Shown here one piece after another: positions 1-10,942 of a stretch of DNA of 64,000 bases (position 1 is its first letter; each line of letters opens with the position of its first letter). The DNA lies in NCBI GenBank assembly GCA_024138025.1, contig JAMXBD010002248.1, positions 124,001-188,000 of the forward strand, read 5' to 3'. The notes below the pieces were generated by a model that did no database searches, was not told the origin of the DNA, and saw only the letters and a program-made list of their open reading frames with translations. The position numbers and the translations under genes were made by a program. This DNA is from Combretum micranthum. Lineage: Eukaryota; Streptophyta; Magnoliopsida; Myrtales; Combretaceae.

Positions 1-831
1 ATCTTGGGATTATCACAAAATGCCTATGTTAGAAGGTCCTACAAAGTTTGGCATGCAAAATTGTAAACCACATGATGCCCCATGAGTAAGGATGATAAAT
101 TTAGTTTAAATCAATGCCTTAAGAGTGATTCTATCTTCAAAGTTATAGAGAAAATTTCATATGCATCAGCAATAGGGAGTTTGGTGTACTTGCAAGTCTG
201 CACTTGTCCAGATCTTACATTCATTTGTGGGATATTGGGCAAATACCAAAGTAATCCGGGTAAGAACCATTAGGCTGCAACTAAAAGGGTTATGTGATAT
301 CTTCAAAAGACAAAGGATCACAAGCTCAAATACATAAAGTTGGATACAACCGAGTCATTGGGTGTTCAAATTTAGACTTTGCATGATGCCATGATTGTAG
401 AAAGTCCACACCAGGTTATATTTTTTTGCTAGTAGGAGAAGCTATTGCATGGAAGAGTGCTAAGCAATCAATTGTTGTTTTCTACTATGGAAGTAGAATT
501 TGTAGCTTGTCATGAGGGAACTAATTTGGCTATTTAGCTTCATAATGTTATTTTGGGGCTGCATGTGGTTGATGAGATTGAGAGACCACTTAAATTATTT
601 TATAACAACAGGGCAGCAGTCCTCTACTTGAAAACAATAAGAGTTCGTCAAAGTCAAAGCACATTGACATTAAGTTTCTTGTTGTAAAAGAAAGGATTTA
701 TAGTAGTTTACTTAGCATAAAACATATAGGTACAAACTTATGATGATGGATTCATTGACCAAGGCATTGACACTAAAGGCATTTACTGAGCACATTGCTC
801 ATATGGATGTCATTTTGTCAAATGATGTATA
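1..831 (+). pseudogene. Ty1/copia pol remnant (reverse transcriptase tail and RNase H)
   Basis: This is the C-terminal end of a copia polyprotein; the rest lies before the window. Around 160-250 the frame reads like the copia block YASAxGSLxYxQVCTxPDLxF followed by GKYQSNPG, the usual junction between RT and RNase H. At 480-520 it reads TMEVEFVACHE, the RNase H acidic region, and at 715-828 HIGTNL, DSLTKAL and AFTEHIAHMDVILSNDV, the normal copia pol terminus, ending at TAG 829-831. Several stops and frame changes interrupt it, so it is not translatable. The family is certain from these motifs; the lineage within copia is not resolved. Confidence 0.9.
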
Positions 832-1255
832 GGTTTAGTGGGAGTTTGTATTATTTGCTCATTTGAGCTATCTTATCATGTCATGGCATTTGTATTTGAT
901 TTATTCAATTATATAGTATTCTATTTTCACTCTGAATGTATGTTTAGTTAATGTCTTCATTTTGGAAGGACCAATTGGAAGTAGACATGTCTTGATCACA
1001 ATTGACATGTAACTTCCATGCTACACATCCATACTCAATCTAGGTCATTAAGTTGATTTGGTATATGTGACCATTGTGGGTTTAGTCGAGGATTAGCTTT
1101 GGCAAAAACCCCTCATGATTCATGTATTAAATACTCTAATGGACATGATTGGTTAAGATGACGATTATTCGATAGCTAGCTACTTGATAAGTTGTGTATT
1201 CATACAACATCAAGAGACGCACTTGGGTACATGAATGTACAGACAAGTGGGAGAT
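832..1255 (+). other. copia 3' untranslated tail ending in a polypurine tract
   Basis: Non-coding stretch between the pol stop and the 3' LTR. It ends in the purine run AAGTGGGAGAT at about 1244-1255, directly before TGTTAG, the classic copia PPT/LTR junction. A second, weaker purine run (AGTGGGAG) lies at about 837-844. No gene seen. Confidence 0.75.
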
Positions 1256-1835
1256 TGTTAGAATTTGGACTTAATTCACATACAATTGTAGGTTTCAATG
1301 AATATGTACATGTAGATGCATATCAAGTGCATAAAATGTTGTTGTATGTTTATTATAAATAAATTAAATTATTTGATACTTATACTGATGATCAATTAAT
1401 AATATTGTAATATACTTTGTCGTTTTTTATTAGTATGGGTTTATAATATGTGTGTGTGTGTGTGTGTTTTATATGTGTAGATATGTAGATAACCTAAGGT
1501 TACTACTAAAATAGATGGGCTTTAGTAGCTTGGCTATAAGTGTCATGCTAGGGTTATGGTCCATGGCTACATGTGCACTATATAAAGGATATTATGAAAG
1601 CCTTCAAAAATATACTTATTCATTCTCTCACACTATCTCATTCTATAGAGTTCTTCTATCACTTATTGAAAGGAACCTATGCACACAGCAGCTAGAAGAT
1701 CATCTACTCACTTTTGGAATTGCTGTGAGTTAATGGAACAGGGTATGCTTCCACTTTATTATGTGCTCTAATTTTCACTGATGTTGATCTTGTTGTTTTT
1801 AGAGTAGGGATTTAGTTTTGATTAAAATCCCAACA
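1256..1835 (+). mobile_element. 3' LTR of the copia element
   Basis: The LTR starts with TGTTAGAATTTGG right after the PPT and ends with CCCAACA, so it has TG...CA ends and a short imperfect inverted terminal repeat. It is about 580 bp. A TATA box (CTATATAAAGG, about 1578-1588) lies a little past the middle, as expected for a U3/R boundary. A (TG)n microsatellite occupies 1449-1467. The partner 5' LTR is outside the window, so neither age nor TSD can be judged. Confidence 0.75.
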
Positions 1836-3436
1836 AAATAATGTATGTCACTTTAAGTTCTTTGGATAGACATATGACCACAAGAAATTACAATACTAAT
1901 CTTAGGTCTTTGTTTGGTTTCATATTGGTCGCAAAGTATCATCAAACAAATTTCAATAAATCAACCATTTATAATATTTCAAACATCTACTCATTAAATA
2001 CATTTGATACTCTTTCATTCATATGTTGAAGATTGCAATAACTTAAACGTTTCAAATATCATAAAAATTCTCATATATCAAATGTAAAATTTCTCATCAT
2101 ATATAAATTAAATCAACTTCAGAATACACACATTTAACATGTCTTTAATAAAACATATGCATCCATCTGAATTTACAAAATTTTAACTTTTAAAGGGCCA
2201 TGATTATATCTCTCCTTCAATGTTTCACTAGTAGAATAACGTTATAATCAAAATATCATAGAACAAACTAATATGATAATTATTCTTTTCAATAATGCCA
2301 CTATTATTCTTAGAATATCCATGTATTTCTTAAAATTCACTTGCATTTTATCCATAACAAACATGCAATAAGGATCATATAAATTATGTTTCACACATCT
2401 CAAATTCATTTAATTGCAAAGGTTACTTGAAAGTTGCCCATCACTATTAGTTTCTTGAACTCTTGCATCCTTGTAGTGCCTCACTTTCATTAACATGAAG
2501 TTTGTTCCATCAAAGCAATCCAATCCTTTAAAAATCTTTATTTACAATTCTAAAACTGCATTCCTTTCATTAACTTTAATTATAAATTCCGTAAGATTGT
2601 TAGGAAAAAGTGTGGTTAGTGAAAATAAACAATATGTAGAAGATTATAAGTTTGATTTGATGAAACTAAAAATCATAAATAGACTTAGAAGCATAAATGA
2701 AATCACTTTCCTCGAAGAATTCACGCCTTACACTAAGTTTGCTTTGGAATTTGAATACAGAATCCCGTTAAGATACAACCAGGTCTTGATACTTGAATAG
2801 CAAAAATTCAAGTATCAAACCACGCCTTTGGATTTATTAAAATGTTTGTATTTTGTTATTTTTTTTAGAAGGAAAGAATACAAAAAACACTGATAAATTC
2901 ATGCAAAAAAAAAAAAAAGCTTTGTGAAGTTGGAGAAGTAACATATATTATATCTTCGAATAAAGTAGAAGGAGTATAACTCTTCACAAGAGTCGTAATC
3001 TCTAAGATTTGCATCATATCCAATAGATATGATTTATATCAGTTTATAATTGACTTTAAATGATAATCATGAATGGATGGGATCTAAAGACAGGAAACGC
3101 TTCAAAGATTTGATCAAAAGTTGCAACTGTTCAAATTTAAACGTTAAAATAAATTTGCAAATCCAACAAGTCTGAATCTTTTCAATTGGTGTGGATCATT
3201 TGGCACCAACAGGCATAAGTGGTATGAACCTTTTTCTATTGGTCCGGACCTTTTCGCATTCACATTTTGTTTAGATTTTGTGCTTAATTGGTCTAGACCT
3301 TTTTACAAGGAGTTTGAATATTTCATAATTCTCCTTTTACTCATTTTTTTACATGGGTACCATTATAGTTAACTATTAAGCTTTAAACACAAAGTCTACA
3401 TCATAAATCACATAATTGGTAGTTTATTTCTATAGT
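1836..3436. other. AT-rich DNA without recognisable gene
   Basis: I see no coding sequence I can name. An open frame at 2495-2800 (101 codons) has no motif I recognise and AT-rich codon use like its surroundings; it is most likely chance. There is an A-run near 2906-2918. The section at 3180-3310 repeats phrases such as ATTGGTSYGGAYC three times, which may be transposon-derived. Confidence 0.5.
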
Positions 3437-6197
3437 ATAATTATAAAGACCCGACCCACCAATCCTTAAGATTTAGCAAGTCAAGTCCCCATCCACATAT
3501 AATATTTTCATATTATATGTAAGGTTATCCTAAATCTAACAATTTATGTGAATTGTTTGTTTAATCCCACTATAACTTGATATAAAGACTTTTTACAAAT
3601 GGATTGCTCACTTGAGTAATCTATTCATATATAAATTTTAAAGAAATAATTTACAATTTTGTGTCAAGCACATGACACAACAAAACTTATATAAGTTTTT
3701 ACAAAGCAAGAAAAATAGACTTTAAGTCTTTATATACAAACAAGGCTTAACTAACAAGCCTCTATTCAAAATACAAAATACAATATTTGAACCAACAACT
3801 TGTTCACAAGTTTTCCTTCCTTGCCATATTGCACTCGATTCCTACTCGCCCTACTCATCCATAAACTTCTCCCAATCCGACCCATAGCCCATATCATCAT
3901 AACAATCATCATCACCTGAAAAGTAGCAACAGTGAGCCAAAGGCCCAGTACACAGCAACAACACTCAAAAGCGTAGTGACAATCATACCTAGACTAATGC
4001 AATGCAACACTAATGTTTTATTTATTTTTCTTTAGTAATCATTAATCAAATCATCATTGGAGTATTCAAACTCTGGGACAAGCCATGGGATTCTGAGGAT
4101 CCTAAGTAACGCTCACGACGCTCAGGGGGTTGATATAGATAGCCTGAATATCTATATCTCCTAGATAACGTTATACTAAAAAGAATAATCATCATATAGG
4201 TTATATAGCCATTGCCCAACTTCACTTAACTCAATCCATAATATAAATTAATTCACATGCTCCCATAAACATTGAATTAAGTTATACTATTTCTTTTCAA
4301 GAATAAGTAAATGTTGCTCAGTTACTACATTTCCTATCGATTATCCGCCGAGCCTAGTCATTGCATCATGACTATTGGCCTAAGCGCCTACACTAACATA
4401 TTATTGCATCATGATAAGTTACCGCTCCTCGGATCGTATTCAACGGTGAAAACACAAGCAATTCAAGCAATATTTAAGTCACTTAGAATTTATATCAAAT
4501 TTAAGTATGTCCATCCTAACAAACATACAAGCAAGTCATTGCGTATCTGTACTAGCTTGAGAATCAATGGAAATAACCGAAAGGGGATCACTCACTGTAA
4601 AAGAAGTAATTATAAACTCACAATTAGTTCAAGCACTAATTATCTAGTTGAAAATACAATTAATCAAAGAAATTCAAACAAATTAATACAAAGTCATAAT
4701 AAAGCATTTAAACATCCTATTATATCATAGAACACTTAATAAATACTAAATTGATCATATATCAAACTTCGGAAAGTTTTGAAGAAAGTTTTTAAAATTC
4801 AAAAGCGCAGGGGATACGCCGGCACTCAAAGCCGGCGGCTTTGAGCCGGTGTTCAACACTATGAAAATCAACATTGCCAACGCTGGCAGCGCTTAAGTAT
4901 ACGCTGGCTGCCTTCATTCTACGCTGGCGGCTTTGAGCCGGTGTAGAATGCAAATCCAAAATTTTTCAAAATGTCCAGAGATGTACAAACCGGCCGCGTA
5001 CATGGATACGCTGGCAGCCTCTCACTATACGCTGGCGGCTTTGATTCCCAGTAGCCGGTATACAATGTGAAAGGATGAACGCCGGCTGACTTTTCCAGCG
5101 AAAGTCGGCGGCGTTCAAACAACTTTAATAATTTTAATTCTGTTCATTTCCAGCACCGCCTATAAGCCGACGGCGCAGAAACCCCAGATGCCGGCGTACG
5201 ACCAAAATTTAGCCTATACAAAAATGTTTTTGATTTCTCCTGTTTTATTATACTTTGTTCACTTTCAAAAAAATTCTCAAACTTAGTCTAGACTTCCCAA
5301 AGCTTGTTATATGTTCATTACATTATTCAAACAACATAAACTCCAACTCACAACATCAAACTCTCCACCACAAATCATCATACATAAATCATACTTCAAA
5401 CCCCAAATCACTACACCCAACATTTAGTCATCAACCATTTGCATTGCTCAACACTTCTAATCTCTTATACTACATATACCACTAACTCCTATAACAACAA
5501 AACACTCCTCATACAACCAACAAAGTATATAAGTCATCGAACACAATTTAAGCTTAAAACCTATTGCTAAGAAACAATAAACTTGCATATTTTGAAGACA
5601 TGAAACACATACTTACCAATAGAACTCTTGACCTTGGTTTTGTGATCCTCTAGCATGCTTTTGATGGTGGAAAGTGTAGAAGATGAAAGGCTTATCTATA
5701 TAGGTCCATGGGAGAACTTTGGAGAAGAAGGAAATTGTGTTTTGAAGCTTTTGAAGGCATGTTTAGAAGGTCTGAAAATTGTGCACGAATTTTACACTAT
5801 TTGAGTTGATATTATCTTAAAGTTTGACTTTTGAGGCATAAGAGGTTAAAGGGATTGAATGACTTATCATTTGCTAATTAATAAACTTGTCTTTGGTTAA
5901 TTAATGAGGTGTTTAAGCTCCCTTTAAGGTAAAAGAATTATGCTATGATGAGGCTTATGTGCATGAATCTATTTACTCATTTTACTACATTCCAAATATA
6001 ATTCCTACATGTTAATACAATTTAAATTTTAGAACTAAATATTTAATAAATTCTAGAGTATTTGAATATTTAACACAATAATAAAACACATAATTCATCA
6101 TGACACAAATCTTATTCAATACATACTAAAAGCATGTACAAATTCAATAACACACATATAAAATATAAGTTGGAAATTTCATGGTTATTTCAATAAT
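3437..6197 (-). mobile_element. Probable solo LTR of a Ty3/gypsy (Tekay/Del-like) element
   Basis: Read on the minus strand, the LTR runs from 6192 (TGAAATAACC) to 3442 (GGGTCGGGTCTTTATA). The pentamer ATAAT flanks it at 3437-3441 and 6193-6197, consistent with a 5-bp target duplication, though the context is AT-rich. The minus strand carries TACTGGGCCTTTGGCTCA followed by TTTTCAGGTGATGATG near 3950-3920, a signature shared with the LTR at 52443-54548, where it lies before the end of an LTR preceded by a clear PPT. Blocks at 4060-4170 and 4330-4440 match the LTRs at 10941-13629 (inverted) and 57022-64000. No PPT or PBS lies at either edge, which argues for a solo LTR. Confidence 0.6.
4804..5205. 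repeat. GC-rich GCCGGC/GCTGGC short-repeat block inside the LTR
   Basis: Within an LTR of about 70% AT, some 400 bp contain many interspersed copies of short words: TACGCTGGC, GGCGGCTTTGAGCCGG and GCCGGC. Longer copies such as CGGCTTTGAGCCGGTGT occur at about 4845 and 4927. Many words are palindromic, so the strand can fold into several hairpins. The minus-strand frame open across 4919-5122 merely reflects this biased composition. A related block lies at 41370-41500. Confidence 0.8.
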
Positions 6198-6202
6198 TAT
6201 AG

Positions 6203-7730
6203 GGTTAATATCACAAATAGTATATGATCGATTTAAAACTAGACTAAACGATTTAGGATCACAAAATGGTGACAACTCCATCTGCTAACGTGTTGATTCC
6301 TCTTATATCCTCGTGACACGTGTCCCGCAATGTAAGATCAATAATAGTAACTTGTTTTCATAAAAACCCATTGTATAAAATTCCTTCCATAACTAAAAGG
6401 AGATGAATATGGAGTCCTACTAAAAATTTTAGGATTTCCTTTTCAATTCGAGTTAGCATTCAAAACTAGAGCTGGACAAATGGGCTATGGCCCGCGGGCC
6501 AGCCCGTTTAACCCACTTTAAAAGCGGGTTAGGGCCGGCTTTTTTTAGCCCGTTTAAAAGTGGGTTAATTTTACCCAACCCACTTTTATAAAAATAAAAT
6601 AAATAATTATAGGGTAAATATGTATTAATGAAGGTTATTCTTGAGATTTTTTATACTTGAGATTAAATTTATATGTTAATTATAACAAAGAATGACAAAT
6701 TGATGCACATGCACCATAAAATTTTATAAAATATATTATTATTGTTTTAATTGAAATATATTATCTAATAAGTTATTTTAGAAAACTTATTTTTATATAA
6801 AAAATAATTAAAATAGTAATGAAATTAATCATTAATCTAGATAACCTTATAAAACTCTCTTTTTTATTATATATATCTTATTTAATTAGTATAAATAAGT
6901 TAAATGGGTCAACTTGGCCCATTTAACTCACAAAATATGTAAGTGGGTTAAAAGGGTCAAAAAGTGGGCTGGCCCGTTTAACCCATGGGCTAAAGTGGGT
7001 TGGGTTAGGATCAGGCAATTTTGGCCCGTTTTTAAAGTGGGCCGGGCCGGGTTGACCCGTTTAACCCACTTGCCCACCTCTATTCAAAACTAGTAACTAA
7101 CTAAGTATTTAAGTAAGATTCTTCAAGAAACGAAGGAAGAGAGAATTTTGTCAAATTAGTTTGCATAAAGATGGTTCCCATATTCACTTTCTCTCTCTGA
7201 AATGGTTCATGAGCAAACTAGCTTCTCACTCTAAAAATCTTTAAATTGAGATAAAACCAAAGGGAAAGAAAAACAAGATGTAAGTTTCTAGGTTTCGATA
7301 AGAACAAGAAGTTACAAACTTTCATTTCAAATCTTTGTATGAAGCTCAAATCAAAGCTTGAAAGATTGGATAGATTACTTCTTCAAAACCCTGTCTACCT
7401 CCTATCCATAACACCACCAACCACTGAGTTTTTGGAGACAAACCACCAATGACATAATATACAAAACCTACACATGAAAGATTCGGCAAAGTTAATCCTT
7501 TTCATTTGATTTGCAATAAGTTAATTTAAAGTAGGATGGTTAAAGTGCAATTTAGAAATTTTGTTTTCATTTTAGTTTATTTTTTACAAGAGAAAATCTT
7601 TAAAAAAATTTGGGTATGCATATTTATTTTTTTTATTATAGAGAGACACATGTCAGTGAACAAAGTTAACATCGTTTGCTCAGGTAATGTATGCAATCGT
7701 GAATAGTTTTATTAGGTATTAAATCCATCA
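6203..7730. mobile_element. Possible terminal-inverted-repeat element enclosing the MITE at 6467-7082
   Basis: The left segment 6203-6330 (starting AGGGTTAATATCACAAAT and containing GTGACACGTGTCCC) shows partial similarity to the reverse complement of 7625-7730 (containing GACACATGTCAGTG, ending ATTAAATCC). The similarity is patchy and I judged it by eye. If real, a non-coding element of about 1.5 kb was later hit by the hAT MITE. The remaining sequence at 7091-7620 has no gene. Confidence 0.25.
6467..7082. mobile_element. hAT-type MITE with 8-bp target duplication
   Basis: The ends are TAGAGCTGGACAAATGGGC and, inverted at the right, TAGAGGTGGGCAAGTGGGT: an imperfect terminal inverted repeat of about 19 bp. 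TTCAAAAC is present on both sides (6459-6466 and 7083-7090), an 8-bp duplication as hAT transposases make. Subterminal regions contain repeated GTTTAACCCACTTTAAA and GGCCCGTTTAACCC words in both orientations; the centre is AT-rich. There is no transposase frame, so it is non-autonomous and would have moved in trans. Confidence 0.88.
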
Positions 7731-7769
7731 CTATAAAGTACATACACTAAATTTCACTTTACACCAATA

Positions 7770-8030
7770 TTAATCAGACAAAAGAATTACATAAATGCCA
7801 TTTTGTATCGCATTAATAAATGTGACACTACATTGATTGTGTCGCATTTATTAAATGTGATATAGCAAATTATTAATTGCTTTATCACATTTAATAGTTG
7901 TGACACACATTAAATGTGCAATACTCACTTTTTTTATTAGTATTGCATTTATTACATGTGACTACATTAAAAATATTATGCCACATGTAATAAATGTGAT
8001 ATTGTACTGATATTCTAGAAATTTTCTTAT
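7770..8030. repeat. Subterminal repeat cluster (TCGCATTTATTAAATGTGAC words)
   Basis: At least six copies, in both orientations, of a word close to TGTCGCATTTATTAAATGTGACA occur here (about 7807, 7847, 7881, 7930, 7980). Such subterminal arrays are typical of plant CACTA and Mutator-like transposons. The decayed MULE transposase downstream on the same strand suggests this is the left end of that element. No matching right end was found beyond 10915. Confidence 0.55.
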
Positions 8031-9219
8031 ATAATTAAAATTTTAGTAATTGTTTTAAAAAACTATAAACATGACTTTCACCCATAAAAATTAAAGGGTT
8101 GATGATAAAATGCTGACCTATGTTTTACCTATTTTGCAAACAGCTGATCTAAGCTTGCCTGTAAAATTCATCATTATGTTTTGTTAATCTATTTGTTATT
8201 TTGGGGCTTATGTGCAACTCATGTGACAAAATAAAAAGTCTTCAGAGCAATGTTTCAAAGGGAAAAAATAAGAGAATTTGATGTTGTCTTTTTGTGATTA
8301 AATCAAACAATCCAAAAGCTTTTACCCACACCTATCTTCACACTCATCTTCTTGGGATGCTTACCCATAGAAAACCTTAACCCATAAAGATGTTATCTCT
8401 TAGATCATTGTCCATCGTAAATGCTCAGTAAACAATATTAACATTGATGAACATGAACTTCTTTCTTGAAGCGCCAACTCTAACATCTCACTCCATCAAA
8501 CACCAATTTCGTCTTATCCATGATCTATAAGGTAAAAGGTTCCTTCTATATTTCATATAAAAATTGGCTTTAAAAAAAAAAAAAATTAAATGTGGGTGGT
8601 GGAGTTGGTGTAGGGCTGCTATATAATGTGCATTTGATTGTAATATGTGCATTCACGAGAAACGAATTTTTACTTCTTGGAGTTTTTATAATCTTTTTGT
8701 GGATTCAACTTTGCTTTTTGATTGAGTGTTTGGTGTTGCTCCTACAATAGCGCTTTTTTTTTGCACTCAGGGAAGAGTTTTTTTATGCACTTCTTTGGTA
8801 TAGACAAGCTATGTTTGCCGATTCTTGCTTTGCCTTTAATGCACATAATGCATATTATTATTTTGCTTTTGGTAATGATCCTTTTTGTTTTGTATGAGAT
8901 GACATTCCATAACATGCAATATTATAACTATATTATTGACTATGATTGGTCTTACATTATAGGCTCTATAATATCAATAGCCATGGTGATTCCACACTTG
9001 ATCGACATCCATAATGGTGGAAAGCTTAACAAAGGAGTTGTATGATCGTATAATTGAGTTTCAATTGAAATAAAGAGGAATGTTGATTCAAATGTGACGA
9101 GTTATCTTGAGTTTGGAGACATTCTTGATGATCTAGGTAAGTCACCAAGCTCATTCATATATTTTGTAGTGCTTCGACAATCACTACTTAGCAACCTAAA
9201 GCTCTTTTAGAATGATATT
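8031..9219. other. Non-coding or unrecognised interior of the MULE region
   Basis: No gene I can name. A frame at 8722-9045 (107 codons) is rich in hydrophobic residues and Met, looks like translated AT-rich DNA, and has no recognisable domain. From about 9060 the sequence begins to resemble the acidic N-terminal leader of MULE transposases, but too weakly to set a start. Confidence 0.4.
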
Positions 9220-10915
9220 GATGTGTGTTGGTGTTAGAGTTACACCATTCGCTAGGATTATACATAATCATATTATATGTAGATAAGCAACCATTAGACA
9301 TGGATATTCTAAACCTATCTATCCTCAATGCATTGTCTACAAATTGGGTTGGGACAGAAGACAATGGTGAGCCCCATAATGGGCTTGCAACAAAGAATGT
9401 TGCTACTAATGATGAGTATAGTTGTGAAACAAATGAATAAGAAACTAAAGAGGACTTTGCAATACCATTTGAGGGCCAGAAGCACGTCAATATTATACCA
9501 GTGAATGTGAATGATGTTAGTGAATTAATCATAGGGGTGATGAAGGGTAGAAAGATGCCTTTAATGATGCCTTACTTGGTATGGATGATTCTGAGGGTGA
9601 CCATGACATTGATATGTGTGTTGAGTATAGTGTGAATGCTGGTGAGAAGCATCTTATGATTCTTTTGGGAATAAAATTCCCTAATGTGAAGATGCTCAGG
9701 CAATGCTTGCTTACATATGCTGCTAAGAATGACATATTCTATCGTTATGCCTTGGACTGTCCAAGAAAAGTCTATGTCCATTGTATTAATGAATGTAAAT
9801 GACGAGTCTATGGATCAATACTTATAATGAAGAGACATTTCAAGTGAAGATATTCTACCCAAAGTTTATCTGTCCTTAGAGTTTTATAGACAAATGATCA
9901 CTTCTACCTTCCTTGCACATAAATACTTACATGTATTTTGAGATAATGGGCTAAAATAAGAAGTTAATGCAATCTAGCACCATATTATGAGGGACATCAC
10001 AGTAGACATTCCAACGCATACAACCTACCATGTAAAAAGAAACGCACAAGCAATTTTGGATGGTGATGATTCAAAGTAATATGAGCTACTTTATGATTAT
10101 GCTAATTTGGTATTGTCTTGTGATCTTGGCAGTCGAGTGAATATCAAGTGCAACTCATATATGGAGGGGTCTCTGCCTTTATTTGAGAGAATACATGTAT
10201 GTTTTAATGCACAGAAAGTTGTCTTTCTCATTGGGTGTGGTCCCATTATGGGAATAGATGGTTGCTTCTTAAAGGGACCTTATAGTGATCAGATGATTAC
10301 AACCGTTGGTAGCAATGGGAATGAGAACATATTTCCAATTGTCATCGCAGTTGTCAAGTTAAAGTGTGAGAATTCATGGCATTGGCTCTTAAAGATCTTT
10401 AGGGATGACACTGGGGACCCACGAGACATCTATATGAGAATTTTAGGAAAAAATTTCCTAGTTAAGATCTCAATGATGCAATGTGGTTTGTTGTAAATAT
10501 CACTATAGTACATGAATGAGATACAAAAGTTGAGGCCATGAAGAATATAAGTGAAGTAACATGAGAGCGTTTGTTTAAGTTTCTAGTATCCCGTTTGTGG
10601 AAGTCCCATTTTAGTAATAGTTGAAAGTGTGGTATGCTAGTGAACAACTTGAATGAGTTATTTAACCATATGATACTCAAGACTCGAGGGATGCCAATTA
10701 TATTTATGCTAGAGTGGTACAAACTATGTTTGATGAAACAATTTAACGTGAAGAGGAAGGAATGCAAAAGTATGACAAGGATCTTTCTCTTAATATTTTG
10801 AAGCAGACTACTAAGTTGATTGATATCATAAGAAATTGTTCAACAATAGCATTTGGTGCCAATATGTACAAGGTTGATAATGGGTTTGAAAGACATGTTC
10901 TTGACTTAAATACCA
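9220..10915 (+). pseudogene. Mutator-like (MULE) transposase remnant
   Basis: Three broken segments follow the normal MULE order. At 9581-9802 is a MuDR-type N-terminal region (GIKFPNVKMLRQCLLTYAAK then DCPRKVYVHC). At 10107-10496 is the transposase core with the pattern FERxxxCFxAxKxxF, GCGPxxGIDGCFLKGPY, VGSNGNExxFPIVIAVV and SWHWLL; the first catalytic Asp lies in GIDGCFLKG. At about 10605-10790 follow FSNSxKCGMLVNNLNELFN, MILKTRG and FMLEWYK, the usual segment before the SWIM zinc finger. Stops at 10494-10496 and elsewhere and frame changes show decay. The SWIM finger itself is missing: sequence identity ends at a (TG)n tract, then an LTR. Confidence 0.85.
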
Positions 10916-10922
10916 TACATAC

Positions 10923-10942
10923 TGTGTGTGTGTGTGTGTGTG
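10923..10942. repeat. (TG)n microsatellite
   Basis: About ten TG units lie exactly at the boundary between MULE-derived sequence and the gypsy LTR. Confidence 0.95.

Noticed and set aside
2495..2800. Open frame of 101 codons
   Set aside because: No recognisable domain, AT-rich codons like the flanks, no splice or promoter context; chance is likelier.
4919..5122. Open minus-strand frame of 67 codons in the GC-rich block
   Set aside because: It is a by-product of the GCCGGC-type repeat; no domain, and the repeats explain its Pro-rich composition.
8722..9045. Hydrophobic 107-codon frame that could suggest a membrane protein
   Set aside because: T-rich DNA yields hydrophobic translations; it lies within transposon-derived sequence and has no support from motifs.
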